This document shows, one piece after another, positions 54,038 to 64,000 of a DNA stretch of 64,000 nucleotides; position 1 is the stretch's first letter; each line of letters opens with the position of its first letter. A program made the position numbers and the translations under genes. The notes beneath the pieces were generated by a model. The model did not search any database and had not been told where the DNA came from. It saw nothing but the letters and a program-made list of their open reading frames with translations. Source of the stretch: Phycomyces nitens (taxonomy: Eukaryota; Mucoromycota; Mucoromycetes; Mucorales; Phycomycetaceae). The DNA lies in contig JAHRBC010000002.1 in assembly GCA_022702545.1 (NCBI GenBank), forward strand, positions 6,758,001 through 6,822,000, given 5' to 3'.

Positions 54038-55873
54038 TTATAATACATCTTCTTCAGTATACAACATCTCAAAATTAGATACATAGCCAAGTTTAATCAT
54101 TGTGTACTCAGAAGCACAGTTGTTGTTCTTGCTATCGAGCTGTTCTTTTCTTGTATTTGGATCAAGGAGAGTATTTGTAGTGATTATTTTGGTTTCTTCA
54201 TTGTATGAGCCTAATCCTTGGTCGCATAAACGCTCTTCTGATGATATATTCAGCATATCATAATTAAAAGCACTGTGAAACCATTCATAATGAACTTTGA
54301 TAGGCTGACCACTAACAACAGCTGGCAGAGCATTAGGATCAAAGTCTTGTTTTGGAGGAATATCGTCAATTGGTCTAGTGATAAGAGCTGTATCTGTACG
54401 TTCATCCTGCGCCTTTTTGCCTTCGATAACAAATCTTCCATTTTCTATACATAGTTTACTTAAGCGGGTGTAGGACATATCAATAAACTGGCATCCAGGT
54501 GTCGTAATGTTGCCGGTTACTGTTGAATCTTCGAAACCAAGCTCATCCAAATTTCTGCAGTGGAAGGACAGAAACCGGAGAACATCTGATGTAATATCTG
54601 ATTTCACTAATTTGAACGTCTGGAGCCCAAATCGGTTTGAATTGTAGAGGTCTTCTCTAACTGTGATATCACTATTGTTGAGTTCAATTTTTCTTAAGCG
54701 AGGCGCTGCGCATAAAAGGACATCTATGTCGAAACACGTCCAACTATCCACATATATATCAACTATATTGTAAAGGCTGTCATATAGCCCTGAAAATTCG
54801 ATTGGGATTTCCTCTACATTTGGACATTTCAGGCTAAATGTCTCAATGGTCTTTGAGAATTCTGCGATACAAACTTCTGTGATATGATTAGGAATATCAT
54901 GAGAATTAATAGCAGAGGTGTCGTTTTCTGGTACTTTAATGTGAACAAGTAAATGCTTCAATGGGATATTGTGAAAATGGAGTATATCCCAGAAAAGTAG
55001 ATGATCCTCTCCAACCAAATCCCAGTATCGAAGATTTAATTTTGTTAGGTGTTGAAACGGTAGAGGCACTTGTTGGAACAACGATATGGTATCGCTCCGT
55101 CTTCCATTGACGTTTGGTAGAATATTTGATGTAGATAAATGCAGTGCGTCTAGATTCGGGTACTTGCGTGCAAAATAGCATAGCCATCGATGGTCTGTAT
55201 TTCTAGAAGTTATGTTCATGCTTTTCATGTTTGTGGCTGGCGATACATTTGTCATACGTTCAAGGTCTGTCTCGGATAGCCTCAATAGATTTGAGCCTAA
55301 TCCAAAATGCTCAAGGTGCTTTGAATGCGAGTGAATGGTTTCAAAGTCGTCTAATGAGAATGACACTTTTACGTCTCTCGAATTTGTATTAAGGATCTGC
55401 AGTCGTCTCAAGTGGGGTAAACACAGGATCATTTTAACAAGCTTATTTTCGACGTCAGGTAGAGGTCCTTGGTCAAATTCAATGTGTAGTTCTCTCAATG
55501 AGCTCCATATATTCCAGTCAGCAGTAACTCCAAAGTTGTCTGGGATTAAGGAATATGCGCCAAAGTGAAGATGATTTAGATTCGGAAAGGTTTTCTGTAG
55601 TACGTAGAGGCCTTCGTCTGTTGCTTGCGTATAATGACACAATTCCAAATTTCGTACGAGTAATCGAGTTCTTAGGCAAGACGGTTTATTATCTTTGGGA
55701 GGATTAATAAGGTCCAATAATAAGCTATAGTGCACCAGTTGTTCAGAGTGTACGGAATCCGTGAAGATTTCTCTCCATGACTTGCAAGCTAGATAGCAAG
55801 ATATTCTGTCCTCGGAAGAAATAAGTCCTATCAACTGCTCTATAATTTCTCGAGGAAGTTTGGATAATGGCAT
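54038..55873 (-). CDS. F-box protein, paralog F (611 aa)
   Basis: Intact single-exon gene, the near twin of paralog D. F-box PLSKLPREIIEQLIGLISSE, then YLACKSWREIFTDSVHSE, identical to D. Differences cluster weakly in the C-terminal third (for example around EEIPIEFSGLYDSL and LDSKNNNCASEY). It keeps LRFLSFHCRNL, FIDMSYTRL and PKQDFDPNALPAVVSGQPIK. It lies at the right end of the F-box cluster. Confidence 0.85.
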   Translation of the reverse strand: MPLSKLPREIIEQLIGLISSEDRISCYLACKSWREIFTDSVHSEQLVHYSLLLDLINPPKDNKPSCLRTRLLVRNLELCHYTQATDEGLYVLQKTFPNLNHLHFGAYSLIPDNFGVTADWNIWSSLRELHIEFDQGPLPDVENKLVKMILCLPHLRRLQILNTNSRDVKVSFSLDDFETIHSHSKHLEHFGLGSNLLRLSETDLERMTNVSPATNMKSMNITSRNTDHRWLCYFARKYPNLDALHLSTSNILPNVNGRRSDTISLFQQVPLPFQHLTKLNLRYWDLVGEDHLLFWDILHFHNIPLKHLLVHIKVPENDTSAINSHDIPNHITEVCIAEFSKTIETFSLKCPNVEEIPIEFSGLYDSLYNIVDIYVDSWTCFDIDVLLCAAPRLRKIELNNSDITVREDLYNSNRFGLQTFKLVKSDITSDVLRFLSFHCRNLDELGFEDSTVTGNITTPGCQFIDMSYTRLSKLCIENGRFVIEGKKAQDERTDTALITRPIDDIPPKQDFDPNALPAVVSGQPIKVHYEWFHSAFNYDMLNISSEERLCDQGLGSYNEETKIITTNTLLDPNTRKEQLDSKNNNCASEYTMIKLGYVSNFEMLYTEEDVL

Positions 55874-55880
55874 AGTAAAA

Positions 55881-55999
55881 TGGATAGTTGGAATATATAT
55901 ATACTGGAAAGAAAGGCTTTAATACTTTCCAAATATTTGAGTACAGTTTTATGAATTTCGAATGTGGGAAAGCAGGGGAGGCTTAGAGTATTGTAGGAC
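55881..55999 (-). promoter_or_regulatory. Conserved upstream region of F-box paralog F
   Basis: Leader block and GTCCTACAAT about 117 bases upstream of the ATG. Confidence 0.5.
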
Positions 56000-56137
56000 A
56001 GACAAGATCCGCACGGGAATGGTATCCTGACCTTGGGTCTCAAAAAAAAAAGATGTTCCAACTCCGCGTGCCTTCCAAGAGTATTTCTTTTTTTTTCTGC
56101 TTAAAATTTAATGCTTTCTCAAATACCTTCTAAGTAT

Positions 56138-56639
56138 TTTGAGCACTTGTGTCTCATTACGAGACCCAGATCCTTCCAATCAAAAAAGATACTTTTCTTC
56201 ATATTTTTTATATTCTAATAGCGCAAAACACAGTGTAGACTGAAAAACATACATAATATATGGTTTTAAAATATGTGTAGAATGTTGAATTCAGGACATG
56301 GAACGAAAATAATATGCTATATAAAAGAGAAGACTATCTTTTTATTCAACCACTACATTATTAATATAATCTCTATTGTTATCAAGAGAGGATAATGGAG
56401 TCTAATATTGTCCTATCGCAAAATCATTACTTTGTATGGTGCATTTTGAACGAAATAAACTTTTGATGTTGTGCTTTTATAGCCAAAAGATAGTTTTAAT
56501 CCGTAATTGAATTTTGGTTTAAAGTGAGACGGTTCTATGGATGCAACTAGCTAATTTATTCACTATGTAGTTTGATAATCAGTGAGTGTCTCAATGCGTG
56601 TGTTTGGTGGCCATGATCACCTTTTGAAAGAAAGAAAAA
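56138..56639. other. AT-rich spacer
   Basis: No gene or repeat is recognised between the end of the duplicated F-box block and the recombinase relic. Confidence 0.5.
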
Positions 56640-57667
56640 ACAGGGTTGCAAGATTCAGTACGACTCTGCCCCAAGGCATAAGAGTGTTGAGCTGTGTCCT
56701 ATTTGTGCTCTTGCCCTATATTTTTCTGTAGATCTAATCACAAGAAGGTTCCCTTTCCAGATTTTACAAAGAGAGGGAATTAGTAAAATATGTTTTTATT
56801 TAACTAAAAATTCTGCTAAGCAAAGCTCATATGATGAACAATCCAAGATTTACCGTGAAGCCTTGAAGGATGTTGGGATCTATTCATCAAAGGTCATCAA
56901 TATCAACAGAAAGAATGCAATTAATATGGTTTGCCGTCAAGGTGTACATGGTGATCAACAATGACAAGTTGGGCAATGGAAAAGTGATGTTATGGTGGGA
57001 TCATATATTTCTGGTCTGCTTGCAAAAGCAATCAAGGTTCTGGCAGGATTCACTATTTGAGGTGATTATTTATTGAGTCAATCTGTTATCGCTCCCCCCC
57101 CCCCCTAAGGACTTGGAAAAGCAATCCTTCCCAGAGGTAGAAGCTTGATTGGGGAAATTCAAGAACCAAGAGGTCGAAAAAGACATTTCTTCAAACCTTC
57201 TTGTATCGTTAAAATATTGCGCAACGTACTTATTCAAGTAATATATGGATATTATGGATTGATTTACTATTATATATATATATATATATATTAAATATAC
57301 TAAATAGGACTCGATAATTTTGAAGCAAAAGTACCCTCATTACCTTTGATCTGTTACATTGTTCTTTACAGCCAAATACAGAGAATTTGAGCAGATCCAG
57401 TTTGCATCAGTCATAAAAAGTCAAGAAAGATTTGGTGTGGGAAGCCACTTGGAGACAGTTGCAACAGAGATTACAGCAGTCTTGAAGACCGGCTTTAATT
57501 ATGTACATGTAAAGATACATGCGATCCAAGCCCAAGTCCAGTCTGGATTTTTCAGTATAAGAGATAATAACCAGACTATCAAGTCAAATATTGGCACTGT
57601 GCTTAATACAGCAAACTGTTGTCTTTCTGATACCAGCAAGAATAAAAACTTTGAAGTTATCATTTAA
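56640..57667 (+). pseudogene. Ndc10/Crypton-type tyrosine-recombinase relic
   Basis: Frame-shifted plus-strand translation gives, in order, LCSCPIFF and VPFPDFTKR, then KIYREALKDVGIYSSKV and VHGDQQ-QVGQWKSDVMVGSY followed by ISGLLAKAIKVLAGF. After a run of C come PPKDLEKQSFPEVEAWLGKF and EVEKDISSNLLVSLKYCATY, and finally a coiled-coil-like end (ETVATEITAVLKTGFNYVHV, IQAQVQSGFFSIR). This order is that of Ndc10-like proteins derived from Crypton tyrosine recombinases, abundant in Mucoromycota genomes, in which the GRW-sDAM-gaYL-lP...aGF stretch carries the end of the catalytic domain. Several stops and frame changes, and an early part missing, mark it as dead. Confidence 0.65.
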
Positions 57668-57987
57668 TTATTACTAGAATATGATATTACCAATAGGTTG
57701 CTACATTTCATACAAACAACATTATAGAATCGTATCATAATCAGTTGAAGACCCTCTCTACCTTGGTTGTGCTGGATCCCTTTGAGTTGATAGACTCTGT
57801 TGTATTTGGCATAATAGAATACCCGATACCAAGTATTATATGAACCCAGACATCTGGAACATACTGGGTTCAATATAAACGAGTATCCATAAAAGTCCTA
57901 TTTGAAACATTAATACTATGTTTGATCCACCATTGGACATGTTCAAGAAGTATCTTATCAGACCATCACTACAACCGTCGCGATGAC
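57668..57987. other. Spacer before the MITE
   Basis: No feature is recognised. Confidence 0.4.
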
Positions 57988-57989
57988 TA

Positions 57990-58348
57990 CTGGTTTTTTA
58001 CTTAGAATGGGCGCACTTAAAAAACACGAGTGCGCATTAGAACAAAATATTGTGTGCATTTGATAATCTTAAAGTACGCATTGAACAGTCTTTAATTGCG
58101 CAGTGAACAATCTTTATGGGCGCACTTGCCAATAATTTATTTTCTTGCTAATAATTTTTGATGGTCTAAAGCAGAAGAGCCGGAGAAAAAAAAATGGAAT
58201 GATTATTGGCAAGTGCGCCCATAAAGATTGTTCACTGCGCAATTAAAGACTGTTCAATGCGTACTTTAAGATTATCAAATGCACACAATATTTTGTTCTA
58301 ATGCGCACTCGTGTTTTTTAAGTGCGCCCATTCTAAGTAAAAAACCAG
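57990..58348. mobile_element. Foldback MITE, perfect 147-bp terminal inverted repeats
   Basis: Left arm 57,990-58,136 and right arm 58,202-58,348 are exact reverse complements, separated by 65 bases. Termini are CTGGTTTTTTACTTAGAATG at each end, flanked by TA (57,988-57,989 and 58,349-58,350), as expected for a Tc1/mariner-mobilised element. Each arm carries two copies of GGGCGCACTT and several TGCGCA motifs that could be transposase-binding sites. There is no coding capacity. The absence of any mismatch implies a recent insertion or gene-conversion of the arms. Confidence 0.9.
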
Positions 58349-58536
58349 TAGTATCCAGGGCTGACTAGATAAATCTCAATAGTTACAAGTACTCATGGAA
58401 AGATAGACAATTTAATGATAGTTCGATTTGACTTTATTTCTCTTCAATTACACAATAAAGAGTCTTAAAGTACTTATCGCCCCTTTCCACTTACACACCC
58501 AAATAACACAGACTCATTTATCTTTTATCAAAGGTC

Positions 58537-59060
58537 TTGACGCTTGATTATAGACAAGAGAATCTCAAGACAGTCTATGGTTTTCACCCCATGAGACTTA
58601 CTCGCCAAGAAGAAAAGACCAAAATGACATATACATTTGAAAGTGATGGTATTGCTTCTATGGTTGAGCAATGTGATGAGCCTTTGTTCACTTGCAGATC
58701 ATTCTCAATTGATCCCGTTTACTATGAGATTGAATTCAAAAATGGATTCTTGCAAACTGTGCTTGTCCTGATACAACTAAGCTTTGCAAGCACACCTTCC
58801 TTGTCAATCGTCTCTTGCAAGTACCATATTCTTCTCATCAACACCTTTTTGTACCAACTCAAAGCATCCAAGTAACCGACCTAAAAGTGTTAATTGAAAA
58901 CTCAAGTATTTGCAAGGAGTTACGAGATAAAGGCAAAAGGTTTATAAACTTGTTTTCTGTGGAGTATAAAGATAGCCGAGAAGACGTGGACCAACTTGTA
59001 GATAGTGTCAAAACGTCTTGCAACAAACTCAAAGAATATGGCATTCCATATCATACTTGA
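58537..59060 (+). pseudogene. SWIM zinc-finger (Mutator-like) transposase relic
   Basis: The first frame has TYTFESDGIASMVEQC and YYEIEFKNGFLQ. After a frame change it continues as CACPDTTKLCKHTFLVNRLL, a C-x-C-x6-C-x-H SWIM finger, then VPYSSHQHLFVPTQ and a helical end to a stop at 59,058. SWIM fingers of this type close the transposase of Mutator-like elements and related FAR1-type proteins. The DDE catalytic part is not found nearby, so this is a 3' fragment. Confidence 0.6.
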
Positions 59061-62000
59061 CCACCATGTCAAACCTAATTTTTAATATTATAATATAAAT
59101 AAATTCATATATCAATTCACTTTAAATTCGTGGCTCACTTTCCAATGTGTTGATTTAACGGTATCTCATGACACCTTCCCTTGAGCCAATGCTTTTTTCG
59201 ATATCCTTGTTTTCAAGTGGAAATTTTGTCACCGCTGCTATTGCGATCGTTGGGAGGACCAGGCTTGCTGTTTTTTGCCCTTGACGCATCCTAAACCCCG
59301 TAACCTTGAATATTTGAGACGTTAGCAATGGTAAAAATTGTTGCTGGTTGTAAAAGATCATTATCAAGGCCGTCCAGTATTGTTTGCCATGTAGCATAGG
59401 TGCTGGGGGTGCTTGAAACTATATGTCAATTGGCTCAAGGATGACACCAATAATGGACACTTGTACGTGAGTTGACGTCTAGTGATTTGTTCTTCGAATA
59501 TCGCCAGAAAACTATCTTGCTTTGTTTTGTCATAACAGATGGTGGTATATGCTTATTCAATTGAGAGTGGCGTTTCAGGACCAATGAACCCATCGTTCTT
59601 AGAGATCATTGTGGACATTGTGATCAATACGTTCATGGTTTTTGAACAAAGTTTAAGTTTCATCTTTGCTGGGCCACCATCCAATTCCTCATGAATTCCA
59701 ACAGACAAACCATTATATTGTAAATCGGGTAGAAGTATTGATTTCATATTGCTTTCGCCATTTATACCTAACTATTTTTCACTTGAATACGCTTCAACTA
59801 TCAATGTGAAGAGGGTATTGTTCCTGTCAACGATAACACATCTTGTGTGCAAAACCACTACAGAATGCAAAAGTGCTGGACAAATCCTAAAATCGATGCT
59901 CAAGGCATCAAGCAACTGTGTATTTGGTGGCACAAATTCAATAGCATCAAGTAAGCCAGGCAACCGAGACGAAGAAATGAGTTTGATCACGTACGAATTA
60001 GAAATAAAAGTCGGTTTAGTGGATTGATCGGCATCTTTCATCGAGTTCTTATGCACTTGTAGAACATATTGTAACTGCTTGGAATAATCGCCATAATCAA
60101 AAGGAACGTTTTCCGTCAGATCCAGTAATCAAATCGTCGAGGATTAGGGCATGGGTTGTGTGGGTTTTTGGCATGTCATGATGTTCCAGATGTTAAGTCA
60201 AAGGAGATCATCCGATTGAAATTGCCTGATGGTACGCAAACATTTCACTATTACTTCCTAGCCTCAAATGGGATCCAATACGCATGTCGAAAAGAGGTGA
60301 TTGCAAATTCAGTCGGTTTGCTTTGCCGTTTGTCTTATTCTTGTATTCAGCGACATGATCCTTTTCGTTATGTTGTTGTTTTATATGTCTTGATAAAGTG
60401 TCAAGATGTGCATTGTGAAATAGGGCAACAGGGCTCTTTCGCAATTATCTCACTTTGGTAAGGGAAGATAGCGTGAAGAGTTTGTCACCATGTCGCAGCC
60501 TCCCCTATGACCTAACCCCCACCCTCTCGGTCACTATTTACACCCATACTCCCTTTCTCTCATTGCCTTTGAGCGAGCCATTGTAATGAGATTATGCTGC
60601 CATCCTCATCATTAAGCTCATTGTCATTGCGCGCGGGGCATGACAATGAGTTCTCAGTCTTTGCCTCTCGGTTTCTACTGTAATCCAGCATGTCTTTTCA
60701 GCTGTTTATCCGTCATTCTCTACTTGACTTTACTTTCTCCTCGGTCGAACCAAGAAGCCTTTAGATCTGTCCCACCTCTTTGCGATGGGATGGCTACGAG
60801 ATGTGCTTTCTTGGGCTCGCACCACTTTTTTCACTCTATAAAATAGAAAACTCTCAGAAACACTATAAAACAGATAAGATACAAAAACAAGTAACGTCCT
60901 CTTTTGATTCATGGCAACAAAAGCTTACCAATCATCTGAGCAAAAGGCTTCCTACAAAAGAAAAAGAAAAAGAAATAAGGCAACGGAAAAGTCCCAACTC
61001 GCGTCGTTCCACAACAGCGTCTGGAAGAGGAAGATTAAGGGTCCTTATCACCACATATCTCTGCCAGTCGGCGAAAAAGGAAATTACCTTAATTTAGTAA
61101 GTAAATTGATTATTATGGTAGGTATTAAGCCAATATTTAGTAAAAATGTTTCCAAATAAGAGGGTAAAAGCGATTAACTTTTACCGCCGTATAAGGGTTG
61201 TGTAAAACCTAGTTACTACTTTATAAAAGACAAAATATTTCTCAATTAGAGAGCCAAACATGCACAATACAATTGTTACCAACTTGCTAAACTACTCATT
61301 TTTATAGCATTTATTATTAATACTGAATATTCTAATAAGAATAATAAGAATAATAGCCAGCATCAGAATAATGTATATTAATATTTACTAAAGTATCTAC
61401 TTAATAAACGCAAATGTATAATGTCAATATCCAAATAAAGTCAAGGAATATGAGTAGTAAAACATGCAAGTTTAGCAGTTGTATTTGGTATATATGGTTC
61501 TCTTTAAAAAAATATTTATACCATGGCATAGACTGTACAAGTTGTGCTGATATTTGTGTATAGTGCTATTCTCTTGCTGTTCAAATCCTTCTCAACAAAA
61601 AATTTGTTTAAACTTGGCAAGAAAACATAGATAAACTCTTATTTGAGGGTACTGATACATGCTTTAGTATCAATATTCTCTATCACTAATTATATATAGC
61701 TGGTACTATTGTGATAGAAATGGCTGTAAACCATGAAAGGGCTACCTGCAGCATTACACTAAAGGACCCTTTGATACTCATCTCATCCATAAAGTTTGAA
61801 AGGAGATTTACAGGACCAAATAATAAAATTCCAGTCTGGGATGTTTAGATGATGATGATGATGATGGACATTTGCCCATTTAAACCGCTTTTTCTGATTC
61901 TTTTTTTTTTTTTTGGATATATTGGACTTTTTTTTTACCAGGCTCTGAGAACATATCTCTTGTTTACAAAGAAAGGTACTGAATGTCCGAGCTTATACAG

Positions 62001-63060
62001 ATATAACTACAAACTTTCTCATAAAAGCATTATCTGAGTGGGATCCCTTATGATTTCCTCGACAAGATCTCTTCCATAACCGTCTATAGGATTTAGTAGC
62101 CTAAAGTCTTTCTTGACTCTCATAAAAACTTGTTTATTTATTGTTCTCGAGGAGTCTGTGATACTGGCACGGATAGTATTGTTAGTTTTCTGTCTTTATT
62201 TTTTTAACAAAAACTTGTAAAACAACACAGTGGCTTTTTTTTTGGTAATATATCATGACAATTGTTGAGTTTGTCTGTGTATACAGCGTTACCAGAAAAC
62301 AGTGTATAAAGGAGTTGCTTATGAGTTTAAAAGGAGAAATGCCATGATAAAATTCGGATTTATCAAACAGTTACAAGCGACTCAAGATTGTAGGGAAAGA
62401 ATAATACTTCAAATAGATCTATAATAATTGTAAAGAGTTATTGCAGGTTAAGAATGCTATCAATATAAACGGACCAACAAGAAAGTAGATCAAAGTAAGG
62501 GTGCCTTTTGTAATGGTCCTTTATAAATTATTTTATTTTGCTATAAATTTGATATAATTAAAATAAAGTACCTACTTTGTTAATATAAAACCTTGCAAAA
62601 AATATTATAGCTGGTATTCTAGGATGTTGTTGCTAAACGGACAAAAATACAAACACACTGTCAATTATAGGCGTATTATTATTTTTTGGCTAAAGACAAA
62701 AAGTAAACTACTCCAAGTTTAAACGAGTAAAAGATTGTAAAATGTTTATTTTGTTTTTATCACTCAAACAATCTATTGAGCTATCATTTATAGTTTTACC
62801 TAGCTGTACACGATACTTTCTATAAATACAAGTAAGAATTGTTATAAATATCCGTAAATTGGTACCTGTTTTTTTAGGGCCATGGTCAGCCCCAATAGTC
62901 TTTTATATTATATACGTACTATAACCTTTTTCGTTGATCTGTTTGGATTTTTTTTTAAAAAAGAAGAACAAGTGCAGTTTACTGATGTGCGACTTGATTT
63001 AGGGAGTTGGAAACAATGAATGCAATTGGCGATAGAAACCCCAACTCTTATTCATCTCTT
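59061..63060. other. Gene-poor 4-kb stretch with unidentified coding scraps
   Basis: Minus-strand scraps at 59,155-60,056 (for example LLDAIEFVPPNTQLLDALSI and VTGFRMRQGQKTASLVLPTI) and a plus-strand scrap at 60,156-60,461 (IIRLKLPDGTQTFHYYFLAS) read like protein but are broken by stops and match no family I recognise. An 11-bp inverted repeat lies at 60,617-60,650. From 61,200 to 62,950 the DNA is AT-rich with no visible gene. Confidence 0.5.
60617..60650. repeat. 11-bp perfect inverted repeat with GC-rich loop
   Basis: CTCATTGTCAT and ATGACAATGAG around the loop TGCGCGCGGGGC, in otherwise AT-rich DNA. Confidence 0.7.
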
Positions 63061-63955
63061 TTAATTGTCCCTATCATATCCACTTTCACAGTTTTCACCA
63101 AACTTTGGGAAATTCCTATCGATTACCATTTCATCTTGAAAAAGGCGATCTGCCAATACAGCACTGTCGACCCTTGCCATCTTTGGGAGTCTAGGAGAGT
63201 CTGACTTGTCTTCCAAGTCTTCTATTCTTGCTCTTTCCAATCGTTTTTCTAGACTCTGCAATAAAGAGTTTCTTTAGGACACAATATACAGTGCTGACAG
63301 AGTATACTTACTGATACTGAATGGTAATCGAATGGCTTGCCTTCGAAATTTGACCACCCACCTTTGATATTTACAGTTTTTGATGGGTTGGTCATCTTAT
63401 TACATATAGAGAATTGTTGAGCGGCTTCTAATTGTTTCTGAAAACACAAGAGCACTCAATATCAAACCATCCAGCAGCAACAAAGGAGGGGTACTTACAT
63501 TTTGTTTTCCATTGTCGCTAATCTTCTCTCGATAACTTTTTACAATGTTTGGCAGAGTTGCAGAGAAACTATTGGTCACGATGGCCAATTAAAAAAAAAC
63601 AACTCTGCCAATACGTTTGAAGAAAATCTCGACTCACCAATCTGCAACATCTTCAACGAATGTATGTAAATCCATATCGGCTGGATCTATTCGCATAATT
63701 GCCGTACATGTCTCTCTTTCCGAATCTATCTCTTCCAGATCGGCATATATTGAAGAGGAAATCCCCCATATCTGGATTCTATCGAAAAATATATCTACAA
63801 GCTCTTCTGGTATTTTGCTGTAACGGTCCATCGGTCTCCAATTCTTTACACCGTCTACGTCCTCACAGTTTTCGTCGTTTTTTACAAGGTCTTTTGGCTT
63901 TGAAATCCTTTTCAAGGAGATTATTGTCAAGTAGAGTATTATCTGTAGTTTTGTT
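63061..63955 (-). CDS. Unrecognised protein, 5' partial (at least 236 aa)
   Basis: Four exons join in frame: 63955-63638, 63568-63499, 63437-63312 and 63255-63061. The upstream exon and start lie beyond the right edge. The protein is acidic and helical with mixed composition (MDRYSKIPEELVDIFFDRIQ, DLEEIDSERETCTAIMRIDP, LPNIVKSYREKISDNGK). It then has WSNFEGKPFDYHSV and ends in a charged coiled-coil-like segment (SLEKRLERARIEDLEDKSDS) and a short acidic tail. No domain is recognised. Canonical borders (GTAAGT, TTGCAG) and frame continuity over four exons favour a live gene, in contrast to the decayed DNA to its left. Confidence 0.6.
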
Positions 63956-64000
63956 CTATAGATCCCAATGTCAAAGACCGATTCTTGGTGGGGAAGGGTA

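Larger units (their letters stand above)
52801..56037. repeat. Segmental duplication, copy 2 (contains F-box F)
   Basis: Partner of 36,808-40,049, in the same orientation. Here the block continues without interruption to about 56,137 and so shows the pre-insertion arrangement of the junction broken at 40,049. Confidence 0.85.

Noticed and set aside
60780..61159. Two overlapping Lys/Arg-rich plus-strand frames of about 80-105 codons
   Set aside because: Low-complexity composition from A-rich DNA, no homology recognised, no conserved start, and they overlap each other in different frames.

Overview
The window is nuclear DNA of a filamentous fungus, most likely an early-diverging (Mucoromycota-like) one. 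The genes carry many short introns with GT..AG borders, and non-coding DNA is very AT-rich with long T, TA and CT runs. Recognisable proteins are fungal: DEF1-like, NST1-like, a Tea4/Bud14-like SH3 protein and RAX2. The transposon relics include an Ndc10/Crypton-type recombinase, Tc1, SWIM-finger transposase and LINE copies. The species cannot be named from the sequence.

Region 1 (1-20,062) is conserved and intron-rich. It holds the 3' part of a NIPA-family magnesium transporter (+), a DEF1-like CUE/poly-Q protein (+, 6 exons, 961 aa), an NST1-like stress-response protein (-, 8 exons, 933 aa), a 144-aa unknown protein (+), a Tea4/Bud14-like SH3 polarity protein (-, 5 exons, 853 aa), the 3' exons of a small membrane-protein gene (-), and a RAX2 polarity landmark protein (+, 12 exons, 1326 aa) with an extra cytoplasmic SH3 domain at its C-terminus. 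All exon joins given for these genes were checked for reading-frame continuity by hand. Two cell-polarity genes lie within 10 kb of each other.

Region 2 (about 20-56 kb) is an accessory compartment. Six intronless F-box genes of about 610 codons, all on the minus strand and all paralogous, lie at 22.3, 25.5/31.3 (split), 34.0, 38.0, 50.1 and 54.0 kb. Their 5' leaders and spacers are also duplicated. The second copy is cut by a nearly complete LINE flanked by a 14-bp target-site duplication; without it the F-box reading frame would be continuous. A second LINE copy (40.1-43.4 kb) is internally deleted at a 9-bp repeat. A third, divergent LINE (46.3-49.4 kb) carries a 571-bp solo LTR. A 3-exon gene of unknown function sits between these elements, next to three consecutive stem-loops. 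The 3.2-kb F-box units at 36.8-40.0 and 52.8-56.0 kb are a segmental duplication in which one copy keeps the junction uninterrupted and the other holds 9.4 kb of inserted DNA.

Region 3 (56-64 kb) is mostly decayed mobile DNA: an Ndc10/Crypton-type tyrosine-recombinase relic, a 359-bp foldback MITE with perfect 147-bp inverted repeats and TA target duplication, and a SWIM-finger (Mutator-like) transposase relic. It ends with the 3' exons of an unknown gene (-) that runs off the window.
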